Shown piece after piece: positions 31,626 through 38,061 of a stretch of DNA of 41,547 bases (the stretch's first letter is position 1; every line of letters begins with the position of its first letter). The position numbers were made by a program, and so were the translations under genes. The notes beneath the pieces were generated by a model. It was not told the origin of the DNA. It saw only the letters and a list, made by a program, of their open reading frames with translations, and made no database searches. The stretch covers positions 1 through 41,547 of the forward strand of contig CAIUPP010000074.1 in NCBI GenBank assembly GCA_903901045.1, read 5' to 3'. The stretch comes from an uncultured Planctomycetota bacterium. Its GTDB lineage: Bacteria > Planctomycetota > Brocadiia > CAIUPP01.

Positions 31626-32392
31626 TCCTGCTGCGCCTGCCTGCGCTTCTCCCACAGCTTCGCGTATTTGAGGAAGACGTAGTAACTGGAGAGGAACGCC
31701 AGGATGAAGCCGGCCGCGCCGTCCAGGAAGCCGAGGCGCAGCAGGTACATCTTCAAGAATCGCGCGCCGGGGCGGAAGATCATGTGGAGCAGCGGATGCC
31801 CGCGCCCGGCCTGGTACATCTCCCGCGCGGCGATGGTGGTGAAGCTGTCAATCGTTTTGAGGTGGTCGGCGATGTCGCGATAGGTGAAGTGAAGCAGGTC
31901 CCCCTTCAGGTCGCCCACGGGTCCGTCGGCATAGAGGTGATCGTGCGGGTTGGTGCCGGACCATTTCGCGCGGCCGCGCCGGACCAGGCGCAGACGCCGG
32001 CTGGGATACCATCCGCCGTGGGTGATCCAGCGGCCCAGATAGAAAGTCTTGCGCGGGACGGTGTAGCCGACCTGCGGACGGTCCGCGCGGCGGATGACCT
32101 CCTGAATCTCCACGGCCAGTTCCGGCGAGACGCGCTCGTCGGCGTCGAGGCTGAGGATCCAGTCCCCGGTGGCCTGCTGAAGGGCAAAGTTCTTCTGCTC
32201 GACGTGCCCCGGCCAGGCGCGCTGGATGACGCGCGCAGTGTATTCGCGCGCGATCTCGACGGTGCGGTCGGCGCTGAAGGAATCGACCACGACGATCTCG
32301 CCGGCCCAGCGGACCGATTCGAGGCAGGCGCGGATGTCCTGTTCCTCATTGAGGGTGATGATGCAGACGGAGATGGAGGGGCTGCCGCTCAT
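31622..32392 (-). CDS. GT2-family glycosyltransferase, WaaE/KdtX-like
   Basis: This 256-residue protein is a family-2 glycosyltransferase. It shows the opening ISVCIITLNEEQDIRACLES, EIVVVDSFSADRT and the DxD motif in SLDADERVSPEL (DAD at 83-85). The C-terminal hydrophobic stretch (GAAGFILAFLSSYYVFLKY) suggests membrane association. WaaE-type enzymes add a glucose to LPS-core heptose, fitting the neighbouring kinase and GT4. Its start at 32392 overlaps the kinase stop (ATGA); a longer reading to 32518 was rejected. Its stop overlaps the bridging ORF. Confidence 0.9.
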   Translation of the reverse strand: MSGSPSISVCIITLNEEQDIRACLESVRWAGEIVVVDSFSADRTVEIAREYTARVIQRAWPGHVEQKNFALQQATGDWILSLDADERVSPELAVEIQEVIRRADRPQVGYTVPRKTFYLGRWITHGGWYPSRRLRLVRRGRAKWSGTNPHDHLYADGPVGDLKGDLLHFTYRDIADHLKTIDSFTTIAAREMYQAGRGHPLLHMIFRPGARFLKMYLLRLGFLDGAAGFILAFLSSYYVFLKYAKLWEKRRQAQQE

Positions 32393-33312
32393 CGTTTGCC
32401 ACCCTTTCGCAAGGAGGCGTAACGCGCCGGGCCGTCGCCGCGCAGCGTGCGCTGCGCCGCCGTCATCGTCCACCAGAGTTCGTGGCTGCGCCCGCTGGAG
32501 GCGAGCTTCCGCGCCCATTGCCGCATCAGGAGGCGCCGCTGCGGCTCGTCGCGCAGGTAATCGCGCAGAAAGCGCAGGCGGTCCCAGGCGGTCAGCACCG
32601 AATCCGCCACGCTCAGCTTCCGCACGGAGCGCGCCAAGCGGTTCAGGTTGCGCAGCCGCTGCTCCAACGGCAGCGGGCCGGGGGTGGCGCGCGCCATGTC
32701 GAAGTCAATCACGTACACCAGCGGGGTGGAGGCCAGCCGTCGCTGCAGAAGAAGGTTCTTCAGGTGCAGGTCGCCATGCAGGATGCCCGCGTCATGCATC
32801 TTGCGAAGCTGATTCGCCGTCTCGCGGATCACGCCGCGCTTCTCGATGGCCGCCGTCTCCGCGGGATACTCTCCCAGCCGGCAGCAGTAATGGATGAGGT
32901 CTTCGCAATCCGGAATTTCCGCGCTCAGGAACGCCAGCCGCCAGAAGGGCCCCCCCGCCTTGGCCGCCAGGATGCCGATGGGCTGGGGGGAACGCACCCC
33001 CGCCGCGAAGGCCCCCTCCGCAACCGCCAGTTCGTTGAAGGCACGCTCCGCGCCGAAGTGCAGATCGCGCCCGATGGAGGCGAACAGCCCGCCATGCACG
33101 TAGCGGCGGACCATCATCGTCGGCAGTTCCTTGCCCAGGGGAAAACTGGCGACCCCGGCGCGCCCGCGCACGGTGAAACGCCGCTGCCTGATCCGATCCC
33201 ACACCTGATGCATCGGGGCAAACGCCCGAGCCACCGGCTCGGCCAACTCCCGCCGAACGACCAGGAAGCCGTCTCCCTCATCCCGCCTCTCGTAGCCGGG
33301 GGGCGCAGTCAT
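32389..33312 (-). CDS. WaaP/KdkA-like lipopolysaccharide kinase
   Basis: This 307-residue protein has an LPS-kinase (Kdo/WaaP) fold related to protein kinases. A glycine-poor N-lobe precedes the catalytic loop LHGDLHLKNLLL (178-189, with Asp181 and Asn186) and the metal motif VIDFDMA (Asp203, Asp205). These enzymes phosphorylate sugars of the inner LPS core. The ATG at 33312 is chosen; the frame stays open upstream into the repeat element at 33371-33491, giving in-frame ATGs at 33387 and 33462 with no ribosome site. The chosen start also has only a weak site (GAAGAA). It is the first gene of the operon with GT2 and GT4. Confidence 0.88.
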   Translation of the reverse strand: MTAPPGYERRDEGDGFLVVRRELAEPVARAFAPMHQVWDRIRQRRFTVRGRAGVASFPLGKELPTMMVRRYVHGGLFASIGRDLHFGAERAFNELAVAEGAFAAGVRSPQPIGILAAKAGGPFWRLAFLSAEIPDCEDLIHYCCRLGEYPAETAAIEKRGVIRETANQLRKMHDAGILHGDLHLKNLLLQRRLASTPLVYVIDFDMARATPGPLPLEQRLRNLNRLARSVRKLSVADSVLTAWDRLRFLRDYLRDEPQRRLLMRQWARKLASSGRSHELWWTMTAAQRTLRGDGPARYASLRKGGKR

Positions 33313-33370
33313 CGGGCTGTTCTTCTGTTCTGGCACGCGCTCTCCAATGCGAACGGAATCGATACGGAAT

Positions 33371-33491
33371 TGCTCTGTTGAAACCATCGTGACGGCGTGT
33401 CGTTCTTCCCGTGGTCGAGGTGGGGACACAAAACTTTCCTTTGGAAAGTATTGTGTCCCCACCGACCAACCGGGAAGGTTTCAACAAAGCA
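33371..33491. mobile_element. MITE-like element with inverted ends and 9-bp flanking repeats, copy B
   Basis: TGCTCTGTTGAAA (33371-33383) and TTTCAACAAAGCA (33479-33491, one change) bound a 121-bp element. The flanks are ATACGGAAT (33362-33370) and ATACGGGAT (33492-33500), matching at 8 of 9 bases. The inner hairpin (33419-33463) is the same as in copy A. The element sits between the predicted promoter at 33504-33532 and the kinase gene. Confidence 0.85.
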
Positions 33492-33503
33492 ATACGGGAT
33501 TGA

Positions 33504-33532
33504 ATTATAGCACCGCAGGGGAATGATGCAAA
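33504..33532 (-). promoter_or_regulatory. Candidate promoter of the LPS-core operon
   Basis: On the minus strand TATAAT (33504-33509) is a perfect -10, with TTTGCA (33527-33532) 17 bp upstream. The transcript would start at about 33497, within the flanking repeat of the element, so the element is transcribed as leader. Confidence 0.55.
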
Positions 33533-33638
33533 CCTGTGGCAGCGCGGCGGGCAGGCGATGAGTGACCGCAGCCTCCAGCGCGGGAGTCCCCCGGGCGCAG
33601 CCGAGGGCGGCGGCGATTCCTTTCCCCCGGAAACAGAA

Positions 33639-33660
33639 AGGGGAGCCTTTCGGCTCCCCT
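33639..33660 (-). terminator. Rho-independent terminator of the fasciclin gene
   Basis: A perfect 9-bp stem (AGGGGAGCC with GGCTCCCCT) and a 4-base loop are followed on the minus strand by TTTCTGTTTCC. It lies about 35 bp beyond the fasciclin stop codon. Confidence 0.8.
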
Positions 33661-33693
33661 TCCCTTTCGGCTTGAGTGAAACGGCGCGTGCAG

Positions 33694-34317
33694 TTACTTC
33701 GCGGCAGCCGCTTCGGCGGGCATAGCGCAGGAAACGACCAGCTTGTCGATCGCCTGGACTGTACCGTTCTTCGCGGCGATGTCGCCCTTGACGATCTTGG
33801 CTTCGCCGACGGTGACGACCGCGCCATCCTTGGCGACAACCATCAGGTCCTTGCCGGAGGCGACTTTGACGGACTTCATAGCGGCAATGTCCGCAGCCTT
33901 GAGCGACTTGGTGACGCAGACATGATCAAGCAGAAGAGCCTTGAGCTTGGCCGGGTCCTTGACGAGAGCTTCCATGCTCTCCTTCGAGGCGGCGGCGAAA
34001 GCGGCATCGGTCGGGGCGAACACGGTGACGGCCGGGGCGGCCTTCAGGGTATCGGCCAAACCGGCGTCTTTGATGAGGCCGGAAAGCTTGCTGAACTGCG
34101 CGTCGGCGGCCAACGTGGCGACGATGTCCTGGGCTTCAACCGCAGCCGGCTTGGCGACGGGAGCCACGGCCGGGGCAGCGACCTGGGCGGCGGCCTGAGC
34201 GGCAGCCTGAACCGGGGCCTTGGCCTCGTCAGCCAGAGCCATGCCACCGAAATAGACGCCGGATGCCAACGCGGCGCCCAATACGCACGCACTAACGAGC
34301 TTGATGCCAGACTTCAT
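33694..34317 (-). CDS. Secreted fasciclin (FAS1) domain protein
   Basis: This 207-residue protein has a signal peptide (about 1-29, hydrophobic CVLGAALASGVYFGGMALA), an Ala/Pro/Val-rich linker (32-62) and one FAS1 domain (about 64-196). The domain shows the opening DIVATLAADAQFSKL, VTVFAPTDAAF, LLLDHV and the closing NGTVQAIDKLV. FAS1 domains act in adhesion or matrix association. It is a single-gene unit with a consensus promoter, AAGGAGAG ribosome site and terminator, which suggests high expression. Confidence 0.92.
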   Translation of the reverse strand: MKSGIKLVSACVLGAALASGVYFGGMALADEAKAPVQAAAQAAAQVAAPAVAPVAKPAAVEAQDIVATLAADAQFSKLSGLIKDAGLADTLKAAPAVTVFAPTDAAFAAASKESMEALVKDPAKLKALLLDHVCVTKSLKAADIAAMKSVKVASGKDLMVVAKDGAVVTVGEAKIVKGDIAAKNGTVQAIDKLVVSCAMPAEAAAAK

Positions 34318-34382
34318 ACGTCACTCTCCTTTTCCTATTCCGTGGCTGTGGGGAACTTCCCCATGCCCTAACGGTCCCCCAG

Positions 34383-34410
34383 ATTATAGCAGCAGCGCAG
34401 GGTCTGTCAA
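34383..34410 (-). promoter_or_regulatory. Consensus sigma70 promoter of the fasciclin gene
   Basis: TTGACA (34405-34410) and TATAAT (34383-34388) on the minus strand are both perfect and separated by 16 bp. The start point near 34376 gives a leader of about 58 bases. Confidence 0.8.
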
Positions 34411-34424
34411 GGCCAGTACAGTAC

Positions 34425-34500
34425 CATAGCGCCCCATAAAGGCCCATAAGTCCACATTTAAGCCAATACAGCCCCACGCAGCCCTATAAATGCCTACGGT
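34425..34500. repeat. Degenerate CCCATAAG-type tandem repeat
   Basis: Imperfect ~10-bp units of the form GCCCCATAAA / GGCCCATAAG / TCCACATTTA / AGCCAATACA fill the DNA between the fasciclin promoter and the unknown membrane-protein gene. Nothing coding is visible. Confidence 0.6.
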
Positions 34501-34537
34501 GTAGGAGATTAGCGCGGCCCCGTGCACAGGCCAGCCG

Positions 34538-36049
34538 TTAGCTGAAGGAGAGCCAGGTGGAGATGTGGATCAGGAGGAGCAGGATGGCCAGCAGGAGGGT
34601 TGCGAAGCAAAGCCATATCACCAGTCGCGCCAGCGCCTGATACTCGCGTTCCGGAAGGACTGAAAGCGCGCCATCGCCGGCGTCGTCGGCGACGACCTGT
34701 TCCTTCCGCAGGGCGTAACGCAAAGCCAGTAAGGGTGTTATGAAAGGGGAAGCGGCTGCCAGAAACGCGAACCGCCGAACCGTCAGACGGGCTGGGACAA
34801 TGCCGCTCATCCAGCGGCAGGCTCGCTCCCCGAGCCAGAGCAGGCCGAGGTAAATAACGGCCAATAGCGGCCAGAGAAGCCACTCCAGCGCAACCCCACC
34901 CCATGCGCGCAAGGGCCCAAGCGCCCCCAAGGGCTGGTTGTGGAAGAGCACCCGGGGCGGTTCAGCCCATGCGGCCGACGCGCCAATCAGGCGGGTGGTT
35001 CCTCCACCGTCGCGGCGGCGGAGGGTATCCAGCCGGAGCGCGGCGGCCCCGCGCGCATTCTCCCGAAGAAACTCTTCGGAGTAGCCGAACCCGGCCAACG
35101 CGCGGCTCACAAGCCATTGCGGCGAGGAGGCGTGCGAAGCGACCCCTCCGAGAATTATCTCCGGCGCTATTCCCGCCCGAGTTTGGGCATAGATGCGGGT
35201 CAGGGCCGGAGGCTGGCCCGGCGATTCCGCCATGCAGAGGCGAAAAGCCTCCGCCTTCCCCTGGTGCCCCAGCGGTGCAAGGAAGCTGATACGGATGCCC
35301 GCGGAGGCCGGGAGGGTGAACTGCCGCTCCTCGACGCGCCCCGGCTCGAAGAGGACCGCTATCACGCAGTGCGAGCTTGACAGGGCCATCGCCGCGGCAC
35401 CGGCAGGCCTCAGAGGGAGGGGAAGCTCCTCCAGTCCCTTCTCGCCGATCATGATGCGCGCGCGCTGGAGTTTATGAGGGGGCAGTTGAGTCAGTTGGGC
35501 GAACGGAACCATCGCCGTGAATTCCCCCCCGCGCGGCGGCCAATGCGCGGCCAGCATCGGCCAGGCGGGCGGGCCTGCGGCCAGGCAGATTCCCGTCCAA
35601 AGCAGCGCGGTCGTATGCCGCTCCGACAGCGCGCGCGCGTGGAAGGCCCCCTCCAGCGTTCGGTCGCAGACGGCGCTCGCGTCGAACTGCGCGAGCCCCA
35701 TCGCCTGCGCGCGCACCTCCTCGGGGACGCCATCCACCGGCAGCAGCAGCGCCCCTTCGCACCCTTCTTCAGCGCGCGCGGAGAGGCCCACGAAGGCGGT
35801 GACCTGACGCCATCCCGGACGGTCGGCGGGCGAAACGATGAAGGTCTGGAAGTCGATACGGTGCGCGACGGCGGGGGAGAAGGACACGGTTGCGGCGGGG
35901 CAGGAAATTCCAAAGCAGAGGAGGAGTGCTGGAAAGCAGAGCAGCCGGAGAAAGAATGATTTGAGATTGGCGAATAGCGAATTGCGAATTGCGAATGAAT
36001 CGACACAACGGCCACAATCAAAGCGACGCACTGTTGCTTCTCTTTTCAT
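34538..36049 (-). CDS. Exported membrane protein of unknown function
   Basis: I do not recognise a family. The product (503 residues from ATG 36049) has a likely signal segment (LRLLCFPALLLCFGISCPAA, about 35-54), a long extracytoplasmic region rich in beta structure (about 55-370), then hydrophobic helices near 388-410, 425-445 and 480-501 with the short segment between the last two charged. The layout (exported beta domain plus C-terminal helices) recalls BatD-like proteins but no motif proves it. The first 30 residues are partly encoded by a heptamer repeat (GAATTGC type), and no clear ribosome site precedes ATG 36049 or the nearby GTG 36031, so the true start is uncertain. Confidence 0.65.
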   Translation of the reverse strand: MKREATVRRFDCGRCVDSFAIRNSLFANLKSFFLRLLCFPALLLCFGISCPAATVSFSPAVAHRIDFQTFIVSPADRPGWRQVTAFVGLSARAEEGCEGALLLPVDGVPEEVRAQAMGLAQFDASAVCDRTLEGAFHARALSERHTTALLWTGICLAAGPPAWPMLAAHWPPRGGEFTAMVPFAQLTQLPPHKLQRARIMIGEKGLEELPLPLRPAGAAAMALSSSHCVIAVLFEPGRVEERQFTLPASAGIRISFLAPLGHQGKAEAFRLCMAESPGQPPALTRIYAQTRAGIAPEIILGGVASHASSPQWLVSRALAGFGYSEEFLRENARGAAALRLDTLRRRDGGGTTRLIGASAAWAEPPRVLFHNQPLGALGPLRAWGGVALEWLLWPLLAVIYLGLLWLGERACRWMSGIVPARLTVRRFAFLAAASPFITPLLALRYALRKEQVVADDAGDGALSVLPEREYQALARLVIWLCFATLLLAILLLLIHISTWLSFS

Positions 36050-36066
36050 TGGCAATTCGCAATTGC
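35978..36066. repeat. GAATTGC heptamer repeat at the start of the unknown gene
   Basis: Units GCGAATA, GCGAATT, GCGAATT, GCGAATG occur at 35970-35998, and an inverted GGCAATTCGCAATTGCC lies at 36050-36066. The repeat overlaps the predicted N-terminal codons of the unknown membrane protein. Confidence 0.7.
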
Positions 36067-36075
36067 CTAGAAGCT

Positions 36076-36173
36076 GTTTCATAACTGATTTTGGCCGAAA
36101 TCCGCATGCTGTAACTTACTTAGATGCAATAGGTTAACAATTGCCTGCCCTGCCATTTTGGCAGTTATGAAAC
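36076..36173. repeat. 98-bp inverted-repeat element upstream of the unknown gene
   Basis: GTTTCATAACTG (36076-36087) and CAGTTATGAAAC (36162-36173) are perfect 12-bp inverted ends around an AT-richer middle. A small hairpin lies at 36150-36164. No clear target duplication is seen. It may be another small mobile repeat. Confidence 0.6.
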
Positions 36174-36212
36174 ATGCTGTATTGCCCATTCGCTATTCTT
36201 CTGTTTTTCCCG

Positions 36213-36908
36213 TTACATCCGTTTCGCCGCGCGGCTCCGGCGGGTAGGTCTCTTGACCGCCACGGCGGAGGGGGCCAGCGCCGCCTCGATGATCTCCTCC
36301 GGCTCGTCCGCCATACGCATCAGCTCCATATCCTGCGGGCCGATATAGCCGGAGGCGCGCATCGAGTGCTTCATCCAATCCACCAGGCCGCGCCAATAGG
36401 CGCTCCCCACCAGCACCACGGGGAAGCGCGGGGAGCGTTCGGTCTGGATCAGCGTCAGCGCCTCGAACAATTCGTCCGCGGTGCCGAAGCCGCCGGGGAA
36501 AATGAGGAACGCCATCGAATGGTACAGGAACATGTACTTGCGGGCGAAGAAGTAGCGGAAGGTGACCTGGCGCGTGAGGTAAGGATTGGGCTTCTGTTCC
36601 TCGGGGAGGCTGATGTTGAGCCCGATGGAAACGCCGCCGCGCTCGAACGCCCCGCGGCTGGCCGCTTCCATGATGCCCGGCCCGCCCCCGGTGATGACCG
36701 GCACCCCCCGCGCCGCGATCAATTGCCCCACCCGGCGCGCCAGGCGGTACTGGCTGCTGTTGCGCTTGGCGCGCGCCGAGCCGAAGCAGGAGACCCCGGG
36801 CGAGACGCTGGAGAGTTCGTCGAAGCCCTCAACGAACTCGTTCATGATGCGCAGAATCCGCCAGGGCTGCTCGGCCGACGGGCCGCTTATGGAAGGCTGG
36901 ACGGGCAT
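36213..36908 (-). CDS. LOG-family nucleotide 5'-monophosphate phosphoribohydrolase
   Basis: This 231-residue protein has the lysine-decarboxylase-like fold of the LOG family, with the diagnostic TGGGPGIMEAASRGAF (about 72-87) and PGGFGTADELFE (about 137-148). LOG enzymes cleave nucleoside 5'-monophosphates, including cytokinin forms, to base and ribose 5-phosphate; in bacteria they are mostly housekeeping nucleotidases. A basic tail (KRPTRRSRAAKR) ends the chain. ATG at 36908 with GAGGA upstream is preferred to the TTG two codons earlier. It lies 78 bp after the leuB-like gene on the same strand, across a GCAATGG heptamer array. Confidence 0.9.
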   Translation of the reverse strand: MPVQPSISGPSAEQPWRILRIMNEFVEGFDELSSVSPGVSCFGSARAKRNSSQYRLARRVGQLIAARGVPVITGGGPGIMEAASRGAFERGGVSIGLNISLPEEQKPNPYLTRQVTFRYFFARKYMFLYHSMAFLIFPGGFGTADELFEALTLIQTERSPRFPVVLVGSAYWRGLVDWMKHSMRASGYIGPQDMELMRMADEPEEIIEAALAPSAVAVKRPTRRSRAAKRM

Positions 36909-36912
36909 GGGC

Positions 36913-36975
36913 AATCCTCAATGGTCAATAGGGCAAGTGGCAATGGGCAATGGACCGTTGCCCATTGCCCATTGC
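36913..36975. repeat. GCAATGG heptamer array
   Basis: Units GGGCAAT, CAATGGT, GGCAATG, GGCAATG and inverted GCCCATT units fill the gap between the leuB-like and LOG genes. The two halves can pair as a hairpin centred near 36955. Confidence 0.75.
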
Positions 36976-36986
36976 TTCCGTTTCCG

Positions 36987-38042
36987 CTATTTGAGCGCCG
37001 CCACGACCAGATCCCCCACTTCCTGCGTGGAGTATCCCATCTTGCCGGCGCTGAGCGACTTGAGTTTGTTCCCGGTGACGAACTTGATCGCCGTCTCGAT
37101 TTCACCGGCGACGGCCTTCTCCCCCAGCGAGTTCATCAGCATCGCGGCGGCGCCGATGGCGGCCAGCGGGTTGATGACGTTCTTGCCGGTGTACTTCGGA
37201 GCGGACCCGCCGATCGGCTCGAACATGCTGACCCCCTTGGGGTTGATGTTCCCGCCGGCGGCGATCCCCATCCCGCCCTGGATCATCGCCCCCAGGTCGG
37301 TGATGATGTCGCCGAACATGTTGTCCGTGACGATCACGTCGAACTGCTCCGGGTTCTTCACCATCCACATGCAGATGGCGTCCACGTGCGCGTAATTGCG
37401 CTTCACGTCGGGGTATTCCTTCTGCCCGATCTCGTTGAAAGCGCGCTCCCACAAGTCGAACGCGAAGGTCAGCACGTTGGTCTTGCCGCAGAGGGTCAAT
37501 TCCTTGCGCTTGTTCCGGGTGCGGCAGTAGTCAAAGGCGAAACGCAGGCAGCGCTCGACCCCCATGCGGGTGTTGATGCTGGTCTGGATGGCCACCTCGT
37601 CGGGGGTGCCTTTGCGCAGGAAGCCGCCGGTGCCGGCGTAGAGCCCTTCGGTGTTTTCGCGCACGACGACAAAGTCGATCTCCGCCGGTCCCTTGTTCTT
37701 CAGCGGGCAGTCCACCCCCGGATAGAGCTGAACGGGGCGCAGGTTGATGTACTGGTCCAGCTCGAAACGCAGCCGCAGAAGAAGCCCCTTCTCCAGGATG
37801 CCGGGCTTGACGTCGGGATGGCCCACCGCGCCCAGGAGGATGGCGTCGGCCTTGCGCAGTTGCGCCAGTTCATTCTCCGGCAGGATCTCCCCGGTGCGCA
37901 GGTAGCGGTCTCCGCCGAAATCGTAGTGCGTGGTTTCATACTTGACGCCATGCCTGGCGCAGGAGGCCTTCATGACCTTCAGCGCTTCGCGAATGACTTC
38001 CGGCCCGGTTCCATCGCCGGGGATGACGGCGAGCTTATACAT
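36987..38042 (-). CDS. leuB: Isopropylmalate/isocitrate-dehydrogenase family enzyme
   Basis: This 351-residue beta-decarboxylating dehydrogenase begins MYKLAVIPGDGTGPEV, typical of the family. The substrate loop EKGLLLRLRFELDQYINLRP resembles LeuB (Glu and paired Leu before the arginines). Catalytic Tyr and Lys lie in RENTEGLYAG and the AHVDAICMW region, and metal aspartates in VTDNMFGDIITDLGA. The coenzyme loop reads SAPKYTGKNVINP, with Lys-Tyr as in NADP-isocitrate dehydrogenases instead of the Asp of NAD-LeuB. 3-isopropylmalate dehydrogenase is the best guess, with doubt over cofactor and substrate. ATG at 38042 follows GAGGAGA; it starts 19 bp after the FHA gene. Confidence 0.85.
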   Translation of the reverse strand: MYKLAVIPGDGTGPEVIREALKVMKASCARHGVKYETTHYDFGGDRYLRTGEILPENELAQLRKADAILLGAVGHPDVKPGILEKGLLLRLRFELDQYINLRPVQLYPGVDCPLKNKGPAEIDFVVVRENTEGLYAGTGGFLRKGTPDEVAIQTSINTRMGVERCLRFAFDYCRTRNKRKELTLCGKTNVLTFAFDLWERAFNEIGQKEYPDVKRNYAHVDAICMWMVKNPEQFDVIVTDNMFGDIITDLGAMIQGGMGIAAGGNINPKGVSMFEPIGGSAPKYTGKNVINPLAAIGAAAMLMNSLGEKAVAGEIETAIKFVTGNKLKSLSAGKMGYSTQEVGDLVVAALK

Positions 38043-38061
38043 TCTTTCTCCTCTCTGAGTC

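Noticed and set aside
33313-33462. Longer kinase start inside the mobile element
   Set aside because: The frame is open and an in-frame ATG occurs at the element end (33387), but no ribosome site precedes it and homology-like sequence begins after 33312.
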